Positions 1 to 6,564 of a stretch of 7,455 bases of DNA are shown piece after piece. The position numbers and the translations under genes were made by a program. The first letter of the stretch is position 1, and the number at the start of each line of letters is the position of its first letter. The DNA lies in the NCBI GenBank assembly GCA_903970565.1, contig CAJCJE010000755.1, positions 1 through 7,455 of the forward strand. The letters run 5' to 3'. Source of the stretch: Candidatus Melainabacteria bacterium. GTDB lineage: Bacteria > Actinomycetota > Actinomycetes > Mycobacteriales > Pseudonocardiaceae. Below the pieces are notes generated by a model. It worked only from the letters and a program-made list of their open reading frames with translations. It was not told where the DNA came from and made no database searches.

Positions 1-422
1 AACGCCTTGTCGATCTGGACGGTGCTACCGGTCGCCTGAACGTAGATGTTGTTGGACGGCACCGCGCCGACGCTGAAACCGTCTGCACTCAACCAGTTAC
101 GCACCGAACTCACGGTCGCGTCGCTCGGCGCGAACCGCGCCTTGACCTGTGCCGGCGTGAGGTAGTTCTTGTAGCTGGCACTGTTCGGGTTGGACACCGA
201 CGCGGCGTAGGCCTCGGCGGCTGCCTCGTTGGGCGTGTTGAGGTACACCCGGAAGCTGACCTGGGCGGCGGCCGAGGTGGTGGCCACCTTCGCCTGCGGC
301 GTCGCCCAGGCGGGGTGGGACTGCGGGATCGCACTGCTGCCGGTGGTGGCTGCCGCCGGTAGTGCCGAGGCGAGCCCTCCAGCCACGGCTAGCGCGATGA
401 ATAATGCAGGGGTTTTTCGCAC
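1..422 (-). CDS. S53 (sedolisin/kumamolisin-like) peptidase, N-terminal part, cut by window edge
   Basis: Seen: reading leftward from GTG at 422-420, an open frame of 140 codons runs off the window with no stop. Residues 1-25 form a signal peptide: Arg2-Lys3, a hydrophobic stretch at about 5-21, and a likely cut after LPAAA (21-25). Residues about 35-140 resemble the Pro-kumamolisin activation domain: HPAW at 36-39, SFRVYLNTP at 56-64, a Tyr-Lys-Asn-Tyr-Leu-Thr-Pro block at 84-90, then RFAPSD (96-101) and a WL...GF element (110-116). Known of the family: S53 enzymes are secreted, often acid-active endopeptidases with a Ser-Glu-Asp triad; the pro-domain keeps them inactive until self-cleavage. 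The catalytic domain lies outside the window, so activity cannot be judged. Start choice: AGAGGA lies 8 nt upstream and the signal peptide begins directly at this GTG. It is transcribed divergently from the PNPOx-like gene. Confidence 0.85.
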   Translation of the reverse strand, partial: MRKTPALFIALAVAGGLASALPAAATTGSSAIPQSHPAWATPQAKVATTSAAAQVSFRVYLNTPNEAAAEAYAASVSNPNSASYKNYLTPAQVKARFAPSDATVSSVRNWLSADGFSVGAVPSNNIYVQATGSTVQIDKA

Positions 423-430
423 AGCAGGGT

Positions 431-436
431 TCCTCT
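431..436 (-). promoter_or_regulatory. Ribosome binding site of the S53 peptidase
   Basis: AGAGGA on the minus strand, 8 nt before GTG at 422. It supports this GTG as the start, which in turn places the signal peptide at the very N-terminus. Confidence 0.6.
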
Positions 437-510
437 TCGTTCCGGCCGACCCGGTCGTCGGCTATCTCCGCAATCTAAGGTGCAATTCAGCCTGCCGGAA
501 GGAAAATCTC

Positions 511-529
511 AGCTAAATTTTCTTTAGCT
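511..529. promoter_or_regulatory. AT-rich inverted repeat, possible operator
   Basis: AGCTAAA (511-517) and TTTAGCT (523-529) are perfect 7-bp arms around the 5-base spacer TTTTC. The centre lies about 98 bp upstream of the S53 start codon. If TAGATT at 472-477 is that gene's -10, the repeat sits just upstream of its -35, where an activator often binds. A hairpin terminator is unlikely because no gene ends here. The binding protein is unknown, and the regulatory role is inferred from symmetry and position only. Confidence 0.4.
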
Positions 530-678
530 ACTCTGGGTATCAGTGCCGAACGGGGGCGACGGGAAAACAGTCGCACCGAAATCACCCGTCTGCCGGGTAA
601 CACGGCGGTTTCGAACACTGCCCGGCCGGGTTCCCCGACATGCCGATGACCATGCGAATCATGCGGCGCACGAACATG

Positions 679-700
679 TCGCACGCTGGTCGCACGCTGG
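679..700. repeat. Two tandem copies of an 11-bp unit
   Basis: TCGCACGCTGG occurs twice with no gap (679-689, 690-700), followed by the first four bases of a third copy (TCGC). It is non-coding and lies about 125 bp upstream of the PNPOx-like start. It may be simple slippage; no function is evident. Confidence 0.6.
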
Positions 701-773
701 TCGCGGACCTGCTGCCGAGCCACAACGTAGCGGCGCGGCATTCCACCGAGGAAGATCAGCTCTTGTTACGATT

Positions 774-788
774 TGGTATAGCTACACC
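774..788 (+). promoter_or_regulatory. Candidate extended -10 with overlapping 14-bp palindrome, upstream of the PNPOx-like gene
   Basis: TGGTATAGC (774-782) fits an extended -10 (TG-n-TATAnn), but there is no good -35 at the usual distance. Bases 775-788, GGTATAGCTACACC, form a palindrome with one mismatched pair. The heptamer TAGCTAC inside it also occurs at 525-531, next to the inverted repeat on the S53 side. A transcript starting near 789 would have a leader of about 35 nt before the ATG. This is a weak call based on motif and position. Confidence 0.28.
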
Positions 789-813
789 GAGTTACCCGAT
801 GACTGCGCACACC

Positions 814-819
814 AGGAGG
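814..819 (+). promoter_or_regulatory. Strong ribosome binding site of the PNPOx-like gene
   Basis: AGGAGG followed by T, 5 nt before ATG at 825. This near-perfect Shine-Dalgarno fixes the start at 825. The open frame continues upstream to about 543, but that part has no ribosome binding site and no family similarity. Confidence 0.85.
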
Positions 820-824
820 TCCGA

Positions 825-1478
825 ATGGGCGAATTGGCTGGGGCACTGCGAGCCATTCCGGTCTTCACCCGGCTGCCGGCGGCTTTCGATCCCGCGACGG
901 TGCCGGCCGATCCGCGATCCCTGTTCGTCGAGTGGCTGACCGAGGCCATCGCCGAGGGCGTACCGGAACCCCACGCGATGGTCCTGTCGACGGTAGATAC
1001 CCACGGCCAACCGGACGCCCGCACCCTGATCCTCAAGGATGTCGACGAGCACGGCTGGTGGTTCGCCGGCAGCTCGTCCAGTCCGAAAGGGACTCAGCTG
1101 GCCGCGACCCCGGCCGCCGCGCTGACCCTCTACTGGCCCGGCGTCGGCCGGCAGATCCGGGTGCGCGGCACGGTCGAACCCGGTGACCCGGCGCAGAGCG
1201 CGCGGGACTTCCTGGCGCGAGCGCCGGGTGGTCGCGCCGAGGCGCTCGTCGGCCGGCAGAGCCAACCACTGGCCGGGGCCGCCGAACTACGTACCGCGTT
1301 CGAGTCGGCGAAGGCACGGGTGGCCAACGATCCGGAGTTGGTCGCACCGGACTGGACCCGGTATCTGCTGCGGCCGACCGAGATCCAGTTCTTCCAGGGC
1401 GACCGGGAGCGTCAGCACGTCCGGATCGGCTATCGGTGCACTGAGGACGGTTGGGCGCACACTCTGCTGTGGCCCTGA
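825..1478 (+). CDS. Pyridoxamine 5'-phosphate oxidase-family protein (PdxH-like)
   Basis: 217 residues, close to the 218 of E. coli PdxH. Family role: FMN-dependent oxidation of pyridoxine or pyridoxamine 5'-phosphate to PLP by a cytosolic homodimer. Seen: the split-barrel core with RTLILKDVDEHGWWFAG (66-82), SPKG (86-89) and YWPGVGRQIRVRG (103-115) matches the FMN-binding part of PdxH. The C-terminal FFQGDRERQH-VR (189-200) keeps the Arg-x-His-x-Arg pattern (196, 198, 200), and the protein ends W-x6-P where PdxH has W-x6-P. Odd: in the stretch matching E. coli Tyr129/Arg133/Ser137, which bind the substrate phosphate, I read Phe129, Ala133 and Arg137 (alignment by eye); Lys71 is kept. It could thus be a true salvage PdxH, or a paralogue with another substrate, as PhzG is. 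Single gene, convergent with the carboxylase operon, ending in TGA. Confidence 0.85.
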   Translation: MGELAGALRAIPVFTRLPAAFDPATVPADPRSLFVEWLTEAIAEGVPEPHAMVLSTVDTHGQPDARTLILKDVDEHGWWFAGSSSSPKGTQLAATPAAALTLYWPGVGRQIRVRGTVEPGDPAQSARDFLARAPGGRAEALVGRQSQPLAGAAELRTAFESAKARVANDPELVAPDWTRYLLRPTEIQFFQGDRERQHVRIGYRCTEDGWAHTLLWP

Positions 1479-1548
1479 TCCGTAACACTCGCGCCCGGCG
1501 GCAGCGCGCACACGGTGATCTGCTACATCGACCCGAACAGCACGGAAA

Positions 1549-1581
1549 CCGGGCCTGGGCAGGCGTCCTGCTCAGGCCCGG
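1549..1581. terminator. Hairpin terminator between convergent genes, probably bidirectional
   Basis: CCGGGCCTGGGCAGG (1549-1563) pairs with CCTGCTCAGGCCCGG (1567-1581) over 15 bp with one G-U pair and a 3-base loop. It lies 70 bp past the PNPOx-like stop and 53 bp past the dehydrogenase stop. On the minus strand TTT follows the stem closely, so it suits the operon best; the plus side has no T-run. GC-rich hairpins with little U are usual terminators in actinomycetes. Confidence 0.7.
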
Positions 1582-1634
1582 CCGGAGTTCCCGTTCGGAC
1601 GCACCGTTTCGGGAGTCCTCTTCGGATGGTCTCC

Positions 1635-2786
1635 TCAGACGCCGAGGTCGCGGGCGATGAGCATCTTCTGCACCTCGCTGGTGCCCTCGCCGATCTCCAG
1701 GATCTTCGCGTCCCGGTAGAACCGGCCGACCGGCGACTCGTTCATGAAGCCGTAGCCGCCGAAGATCTGGGTGGCGTCGCGGGCGTTGTCCATCGCCGCG
1801 TTGGAGGCGACCAGCTTGGCGATGGCCGCCTCGCGCTTGAACGGCTCACCGCGCAGCATCTTCGCGGCGGCCTCGTAGTAGGCCAGCCGCGCGGTGTGCG
1901 CCCGCACCTCCATGTCGGCGATCTTGAACTGGATGGCCTGGTAGTGGCCGATCAGCTGGCCGAAGGCCTCGCGTTCGTGCGCGTAGCGCAGGCATTCGTC
2001 CACGCAGCCCTGGGCGAGGCCGACGGAGAGGGCGGCGATGGCGACCCGTCCCTCGTCCAGAATGGACAGGAACTGGGCGTAGCCGCGACCGGGTTCACCG
2101 AGCAGGTTGCCGCCCGGCACGCGGACATCGGTGAAGGACAGCTCGTGGGTGTCGGAGCAGTTCCAGCCGACCTTCGAGTACTTCTTGCCCACCGCGAAGC
2201 CGGGGGTGCCGGCCGGCACGACGATGGCGGAGATCGACTTGCCGCCGTCCGGTTTGGTGCCGGTCACCGCGGTGACGGTGACCAGGGCGGTGATGTCGGT
2301 GCCGGAGTTGGTGATGAACGCCTTGGAGCCGTTGATGACCCAGTCGTCGCCGTCGCGGACGGCGGTGGTGCGGGTCGCGCTGGCGTCCGAGCCGCCGCCG
2401 GCTTCGGTGAGGCCGAAGGCGCCCAGAGCCTGCGCGGTACAGAGTTTCGGCAGCCATTCACGTTTCTGCGCCTCGGTGCCGAACCGGTGGATCGGCATCG
2501 CGCCCAGCGACACCCCGGCCTCCAGGGTGATCGCCACCGAGGAGTCCACCCTGGCCAGTTCCTCCAGGGCCAGGCACAGGGCGAAGTAGTCGCCGCCCAT
2601 GCCACCGTGCTCCTCGTCGAAGGGCAGGCCGAACAGGCCCATCCGACCCATCTTCGCGACGATGTCGTAGGGGAACTCGCCTTTTTCGTAGAGTTCGCCG
2701 ATGACCGGCGCGACCTCGTCGTGGGCGAACGCCTCGACGGTCTTGCGCAGTGCTTCGTAGTCCTCGCCGAGGCGGTTGTCGATCAT
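1635..2786 (-). CDS. acdH: Acyl-CoA dehydrogenase, branched/short-chain type (AcdH/FadE19-like)
   Basis: 383 residues, the normal length. The enzyme uses FAD to form a C2-C3 double bond in a CoA thioester and passes electrons to ETF; cytosolic tetramer. Seen: the first family signature FGLTEAGGGSDASA (124-137), the second at 340-359 (Q-IFGGYGF...GRFYRD), and a C-terminal EIGEGTSE (364-371). Glu367 matches the MCAD catalytic Glu376. The position of the isovaleryl-CoA dehydrogenase base (Glu254) is Gly246 here (LDEGR, 243-247), so this is not an IVD-type active site. As recalled, the whole protein closely resembles Streptomyces AcdH, a broad branched-chain dehydrogenase for Val, Ile and Leu breakdown, and mycobacterial FadE19. 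The ATG overlaps the accA1 stop as ATGA, with GGAGG 7 nt upstream inside accA1, so translation is probably coupled. It is the last gene of the operon. Exact substrate is inferred. Confidence 0.9.
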   Translation of the reverse strand: MIDNRLGEDYEALRKTVEAFAHDEVAPVIGELYEKGEFPYDIVAKMGRMGLFGLPFDEEHGGMGGDYFALCLALEELARVDSSVAITLEAGVSLGAMPIHRFGTEAQKREWLPKLCTAQALGAFGLTEAGGGSDASATRTTAVRDGDDWVINGSKAFITNSGTDITALVTVTAVTGTKPDGGKSISAIVVPAGTPGFAVGKKYSKVGWNCSDTHELSFTDVRVPGGNLLGEPGRGYAQFLSILDEGRVAIAALSVGLAQGCVDECLRYAHEREAFGQLIGHYQAIQFKIADMEVRAHTARLAYYEAAAKMLRGEPFKREAAIAKLVASNAAMDNARDATQIFGGYGFMNESPVGRFYRDAKILEIGEGTSEVQKMLIARDLGV

Positions 2787-4792
2787 TGTGGTTCCTCCGG
2801 GGTGATGAGGGCCAGTTTCTCCTCCAGCGCGACCTGTTGGCCGAGCCGGACGGGAAGTTCGGCGACGATTCCGTCGACCGGGGCGGTGATCGTGTGTTCC
2901 ATCTTCATCGCTTCCACCACGAGCAGCGCCTGCCCGGCGCTGACCCGGTCGCCGGCGTGCACGCGCACCTCCAGCACGGTGCCGGGCATCGGTGAGGTGA
3001 CGGGTCCGCCGGTGGCGGAGGCGATGTCGGTGCGGGCGGCGGTGAGGCGGTCGGTCTGGGTCAGCGCCCAGTTCCGGCCCTGCGCGCCGAGCCAGAGCAC
3101 CGCGCCCTCCCGCGCGCAGGCGAAGCGGCGGGTGCGGCCGTCGAGGTCGAGCAGCAGGTCGGTGCCGACCAGCCGGGCACTCGCGGTGCGCGGCTGCCCG
3201 TCGCCGATGGTGACCTGCGCGTCGCCGGCCCGGCCGGTCAGCGAGATCTCCACCGGGGGCTGCCCGGCCGGGGTGATCGACCAGCGGACCGGGGCCGGCG
3301 CGCCGATCCGCCAACCGCCGGGAACCGTCCACGGGTCGACGGATTCGCCGGTCGGCTCCAGCGCCAGCGCACGTTCCAGCGCGGCGGCGACCAGGACCTC
3401 CTCCGGGAGTTCGGCAGTGGTGAGTTCGTCGAGGTGGCGGCCGATGAGTTCGGTGTCCAGCCGGCCGGCGCGCACCTGCTCGTTGGCGAGAAGTCGTTGC
3501 AGGAAGCCGATGTTGGTGGTCACGCCGAGCACGGTGACCGAGCGCAGGCCGGCGGACAGGCGGCGCAGCGCGGTGTCCCGGTCCGGGCCGTGCGCGATGT
3601 ACTTGGCCAGCATCGGGTCGTAGTCGCTGCTGACCACCGCGCCGGGCAGCAGCGCGGAGTCCACCCGCAGACCGTCCGGTTCGGACAGTGCGAGGATGCG
3701 GCCACCGGTTGGCAGGAAGCCGCGTGCGGGGTCCTCGGCGTAGAGGCGCACCTCGATGGCGTGGCCGGTGAGGGTGATCTGGTCGGCCTCGATGCCCAGC
3801 GCCTCCCCCGCCGCCACCCGCAGCTGCTGTTCGACCAGGTCGAAACCGGTGATCAGCTCGGTGACCGGGTGCTCGACCTGGAGCCGGGTGTTCATCTCCA
3901 TGAAGAAGAAGTCCTCGGGCGCGTCGGCGGAGACGATGTACTCGACCGTGCCGACGCCGACGTAGCCGACCGCCTTGGCCGCGTCGACCGCGGCCTGCCC
4001 CATCCGCTGCCGGATGGCCGCGCCGTCGGGCAGATCGGTCAGCAGCGGGGAGGGTGCCTCCTCGACGATCTTCTGGTGCCGGCGTTGCAGGCTGCACTCG
4101 CGTTCGCCGAGCGAGACCGCGTTGCCCCGCGCGTCGGCCAGTACCTGGATCTCGATATGCCGTGGCGAGCGGATGAACCGCTCCAGCAGCAGGGTGTCGT
4201 CGCCGAAGGAGGCGGCGGCCTCACGGCGCGCCGAGGTGATCGCGTCGGCCAACGCGGTCGGCGCGCCGACCTCACGCATCCCCTTGCCGCCGCCGCCCGC
4301 GGAGGGCTTGAGCAGCACCGGATAGCCGACCTCGGCGGCGGCCTCGGCCAGTTGCGCGTCGGTCATCCCGGCCTCGATCCGGCCCGGCACAACGGGAACC
4401 CCGGCCGCCGACACCATCCGCTTGGCCCGGATCTTGTCGCCCATCGACTCGATCGCCGAGGCCGGTGGCCCGATGAACACGATGCCGGCGGCCTCGCAGG
4501 CGGCGGCGAACGCGGCGTTCTCGGACAGGAAGCCGTAGCCGGGATGGATGGCCTGCGCGTCGGTTTCCGTCGCGGCGCGCAGAATCCGCTCGATCGACAG
4601 GTAGCTCTCGGCCGCCGCCGCCGGGCCGAGGCGCACCGCGACGTCGGCCTCCCGCACATGCCGGGCGTCGGCGTCGGCGTCGCTGTAGACGGCGACCGAG
4701 CGAATCCCCAGCCGCCGCAGGGTACTGATCACGCGGACGGCGATCTCACCCCGGTTGGCGATCAAGACGGTGTCGAACATACCTGCGCTCAC
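2783..4792 (-). CDS. accA1: Acyl-CoA (3-methylcrotonyl-CoA) carboxylase alpha subunit: biotin carboxylase plus biotin carrier
   Basis: 669 residues, usual for an MCC alpha chain. It carboxylates its own biotin with ATP and bicarbonate, for transfer by AccD1. Domains: biotin carboxylase at about 5-455, starting FDTVLIANRGEIAVRV; ATP-grasp glycine loop KPSAGGGGKGM (162-172); active site EMNTRLQVEHPVTE (299-312), with Glu299, Asn301, Arg303 and Glu307 matching the E. coli AccC catalytic set, and Arg349 matching AccC Arg338. A variable linker (about 460-595) follows, then a biotinyl domain with EAMKM (627-631), Lys630 being biotinylated. It closely resembles mycobacterial AccA1 as I recall it. 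Start: GTG at 4792 has AGGAA 6 nt upstream and a TGA two codons before it; ATG at codon 5 (4780) is the alternative and matches the usual family N-terminus, but lacks a well-spaced ribosome binding site. The gene follows accD1 by 81 bp and overlaps the dehydrogenase by 4 bp. Confidence 0.95.
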   Translation of the reverse strand: MSAGMFDTVLIANRGEIAVRVISTLRRLGIRSVAVYSDADADARHVREADVAVRLGPAAAAESYLSIERILRAATETDAQAIHPGYGFLSENAAFAAACEAAGIVFIGPPASAIESMGDKIRAKRMVSAAGVPVVPGRIEAGMTDAQLAEAAAEVGYPVLLKPSAGGGGKGMREVGAPTALADAITSARREAAASFGDDTLLLERFIRSPRHIEIQVLADARGNAVSLGERECSLQRRHQKIVEEAPSPLLTDLPDGAAIRQRMGQAAVDAAKAVGYVGVGTVEYIVSADAPEDFFFMEMNTRLQVEHPVTELITGFDLVEQQLRVAAGEALGIEADQITLTGHAIEVRLYAEDPARGFLPTGGRILALSEPDGLRVDSALLPGAVVSSDYDPMLAKYIAHGPDRDTALRRLSAGLRSVTVLGVTTNIGFLQRLLANEQVRAGRLDTELIGRHLDELTTAELPEEVLVAAALERALALEPTGESVDPWTVPGGWRIGAPAPVRWSITPAGQPPVEISLTGRAGDAQVTIGDGQPRTASARLVGTDLLLDLDGRTRRFACAREGAVLWLGAQGRNWALTQTDRLTAARTDIASATGGPVTSPMPGTVLEVRVHAGDRVSAGQALLVVEAMKMEHTITAPVDGIVAELPVRLGQQVALEEKLALITPEEPQ
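2794..2798 (-). promoter_or_regulatory. Ribosome binding site of the dehydrogenase, inside accA1
   Basis: GGAGG on the minus strand, 7 nt before ATG at 2786. With the ATGA overlap it fixes the start at Met-Ile-Asp-Asn. The frame stays open far upstream through accA1, but that is the high-GC absence of stops and not coding sequence. Confidence 0.8.
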
Positions 4793-4798
4793 ATCTCA

Positions 4799-4803
4799 TT
4801 CCT
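4799..4803 (-). promoter_or_regulatory. Ribosome binding site favouring the GTG start of accA1
   Basis: AGGAA on the minus strand, 6 nt before GTG at 4792. The rival ATG at 4780 has only AGGT directly against it. This argues for the four extra residues MSAG before the family's usual MFDTV start. Confidence 0.5.
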
Positions 4804-4824
4804 GACCAACGACGACGAACGATG

Positions 4825-4844
4825 ACGGACGACCACGGACGACC
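4825..4844. repeat. Tandem 10-bp repeat in the accD1-accA1 spacer
   Basis: ACGGACGACC occurs twice back to back (4825-4834, 4835-4844) within a run of GAC/GACG-like triplets from about 4810. It lies in the leader region upstream of accA1. Either slippage-prone simple sequence or a spacer element; no function is evident. Confidence 0.6.
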
Positions 4845-4874
4845 TGGCCGGCGGGCGGGTCACACCTGGCCGGC
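4842..4874. repeat. Direct repeat of 11 bp spanning the accD1 stop codon
   Basis: ACCTGGCCGGC occurs at 4842-4852 and 4864-4874; the second copy ends on the last base of the accD1 TAG stop. The offset is 22 bp. It could reflect a small duplication that created part of the 81-bp spacer between accD1 and accA1. The inner GCCGGC is self-complementary, so the copies could pair as a short stem, but this is not a convincing terminator. Confidence 0.5.
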
Positions 4875-6511
4875 TACATGCGGAAGACGCCGTAGCCGAC
4901 CGGGTCCAGGGGCGCGTTCGCGGCGGCGGACAGGGCGAGGCCGAGCACGGTCCTGGTGTCGCGCGGGTCGATGACCCCGTCGTCCCACAGCCGCGCGGTG
5001 GAGTAGTAGGGATTGCCCTGGTCCTCGTACTGCTGGCGGATCGGCGCCTTGAACTCGTCCTCCTGCTCGGCCGACCATTCGGTGCCGCGCGCGTCGAACT
5101 GGTCGCGGCGGACGGTGGCCAGCACCGAGGCGGCCTGTTCGCCGCCCATCACCGAGATCCGGGCGTTGGGCCACATCCAGAGGAACCGGGGCGAGTAGGC
5201 CCGGCCGCACATCGAGTAGTTGCCGGCGCCGAAGGAACCACCGATGATCACGGTGAACTTCGGCACCCGAGCGCAGGCCACCGCGGTGACCATCTTCGCG
5301 CCGTGCTTGGCGATCCCGCCGGCCTCGTACTCCCGGCCGACCATGAAGCCGGTGATGTTCTGTAGGAACACCAGGGGGATCTTGCGCTGGTCGCACAGTT
5401 CGATGAAGTGCGCGCCCTTCATCGCCGACTCGGCGAACAGCACGCCGTTGTTGGCCACGATGCCGACCGGATGACCGTGCAGCCGGGCGAAGCCGGTGAC
5501 CAGCGTCGCGCCGTAGGACTTCTTGAACTCGACGAACCGGCTGCCGTCGACGATCCGGCCGATCACCTCGCGCACGTCGTAGGGGGTCCGCGAGTCCGTC
5601 GGCACCACGCCGTAGAGCTGGTCCTCGGGCAGCGCCGGCACCTCGACGCGGGAGCGCCGCCAGGGCAGGTCGGCGCGCGGGCCGAGGGTGGCGACGATGG
5701 TGCGGACGATCTGGAGCGCGTGCGCGTCGTCCTCGGCGAGGTGGTCGGTGACCCCGGAGACGCGGGAGTGCAGGTCGCCGCCGCCGAGTTCCTCCGCGGT
5801 GACCACCTCTCCGGTCGCGGCCTTCACCAGCGGCGGGCCGCCGAGGAAGATCGTGCCCTGGCCGCGCACGATGACCGCCTCGTCGCTCATCGCCGGCACG
5901 TAGGCCCCGCCCGCGGTGCAGGAGCCGAGGACGGCCGCGATCTGCGGAATGCCCCTGGCGGACAGGGTGGCCTGGTTGAAGAAGATCCGGCCGAAGTGCT
6001 CACGGTCCGGGAAGACCTCGTCCTGGCGGGGCAGGAAGGCGCCGCCGGAGTCGACGAGGTAGAGGCACGGCAGGTGGTTGTGCAGCGCGACTTCCTGCGC
6101 GCGCAGATGCTTCTTGACCGTCATCGGGTAGTAGGTGCCGCCCTTGACGGTGGCGTCGTTGGCGACTACCACGCATTCCCGACCGGAGACCCGGCCCACT
6201 CCGGTGATCACCCCGGCCGAGGGGGCCTCGCCGTCGTACATGTCCTCGGCGGCCAGACCGGAGAGTTCCAGGAAGGGCGAACCGGGGTCCAGCAGCGCGT
6301 CCACCCGGTCGCGCGGCAGCAGTTTGCCCCGTTCGACATGCCGCTGCCTGGCCCGCTCCGGACCGCCCCGGCGGGCGGTGGCCAGCCGGGCGTGCAGGTC
6401 GTCGACCAGCGCGGCATGGGCCTTGGCGTTGCGCGCGAACGCCTCGCCGCTCGGATCGGCGCCGCTGCCCAGTACGGGCGCGACCAGTTGTTCAGCTACC
6501 TCGTCAACCAC
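4874..6511 (-). CDS. accD1: Acyl-CoA (3-methylcrotonyl-CoA) carboxylase beta subunit, carboxyltransferase
   Basis: 545 residues. It transfers CO2 from biotin on AccA1 to the acyl-CoA, giving 3-methylglutaconyl-CoA in leucine breakdown; the known complexes are alpha6-beta6. Seen: crotonase-fold N half with [17 protein letters not shown] (153-169) and [16 protein letters not shown] (196-211); C half with NNGVLF (354-359), [20 protein letters not shown] (422-441) and [17 protein letters not shown] (449-465); the chain ends GVFRM. The block [14 protein letters not shown]...MGGEQA is typical of MCC beta. Propionyl-CoA carboxylase beta chains have a different, DVMGSKH-like segment there, which makes the MCC assignment fairly firm. 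Start: GTG at 6511 is the only good choice, since an in-frame TGA lies two codons upstream and the next Met is residue 91. Its ribosome binding site is weak (GGTGA only 3 nt away). It is the first gene of the operon. Confidence 0.95.
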   Translation of the reverse strand: MVDEVAEQLVAPVLGSGADPSGEAFARNAKAHAALVDDLHARLATARRGGPERARQRHVERGKLLPRDRVDALLDPGSPFLELSGLAAEDMYDGEAPSAGVITGVGRVSGRECVVVANDATVKGGTYYPMTVKKHLRAQEVALHNHLPCLYLVDSGGAFLPRQDEVFPDREHFGRIFFNQATLSARGIPQIAAVLGSCTAGGAYVPAMSDEAVIVRGQGTIFLGGPPLVKAATGEVVTAEELGGGDLHSRVSGVTDHLAEDDAHALQIVRTIVATLGPRADLPWRRSRVEVPALPEDQLYGVVPTDSRTPYDVREVIGRIVDGSRFVEFKKSYGATLVTGFARLHGHPVGIVANNGVLFAESAMKGAHFIELCDQRKIPLVFLQNITGFMVGREYEAGGIAKHGAKMVTAVACARVPKFTVIIGGSFGAGNYSMCGRAYSPRFLWMWPNARISVMGGEQAASVLATVRRDQFDARGTEWSAEQEDEFKAPIRQQYEDQGNPYYSTARLWDDGVIDPRDTRTVLGLALSAAANAPLDPVGYGVFRM

Positions 6512-6544
6512 AGCTCACCAGCCTGGACCCGGTTCCGCCGCCAG

Positions 6545-6560
6545 GTTAGCGGTCGTTAAC
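6545..6560. promoter_or_regulatory. Imperfect operator palindrome (O1) at the predicted accD1 transcription start
   Basis: GTTAGCGG-TCGTTAAC is a 16-bp palindrome in which two of eight pairs mismatch. It shares the GTTAGCG half-site with the perfect palindrome at 6566-6583. The centres are 22 bp apart, about two helix turns, so two repressor dimers could sit on the same face of DNA. It covers the predicted start point of the operon mRNA. Confidence 0.6.
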
Positions 6561-6564
6561 AACC

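Larger units (their letters stand above)
423..824. other. Divergent intergenic region between the S53 peptidase and the PNPOx-like gene
   Basis: This 402-bp stretch holds no convincing gene. Short open frames exist on both strands, but they are Arg/His/Pro-rich, lack a ribosome binding site and resemble no family I know. It is visibly more AT-rich than its surroundings at about 501-545 and 760-800, as expected for promoters. On the minus strand TAGATT (472-477) could be the -10 of the S53 gene, but I see no good -35 at 16-18 bp, so I do not list it separately. The inverted repeat at 511-529, the tandem repeat at 679-700 and the candidate element at 774-788 are listed on their own. A weak 5-bp hairpin (ACCCG/CGGGT) near 585-600 looks insignificant. 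Confidence 0.6.

Noticed and set aside
543..824. N-terminal extension of the PNPOx-like gene by 94 codons
   Set aside because: A near-perfect ribosome binding site sits before ATG 825, the length from there matches the family, and the extension has no family similarity.
640..939. Small plus-strand frame with several Met codons upstream of the PNPOx-like gene
   Set aside because: No ribosome binding site, overlaps the real gene in another frame, and no recognisable features.
1515..3623. Very long open frame on the plus strand (about 700 codons) antisense to the dehydrogenase and accA1
   Set aside because: It is the mirror of the codon bias of the real genes. The product is Arg/Gly/Ala/Val-rich with no recognisable domain, it has no ribosome binding site, and it spans two genes with clear family motifs on the other strand.
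2787..4097. In-frame upstream extension of the dehydrogenase through accA1, suggesting a fused protein of about 820 residues
   Set aside because: The extension is Arg/Gly/Pro-rich and lies inside accA1 in another frame. The true start at 2786 has GGAGG and an ATGA overlap.
3434..4825. Plus-strand open frame of about 460 codons over accA1, and a similar one of about 380 codons over accD1 (5408-6559)
   Set aside because: Same high-GC shadow effect: His/Gly/Val/Arg-rich low-complexity translations, no family similarity, opposite to genes with intact catalytic motifs.
4793..4873. Internal promoter or riboswitch in the accD1-accA1 spacer
   Set aside because: No -35/-10 pair and no structured aptamer-like pattern; the spacer is simple repeats plus a ribosome binding site.
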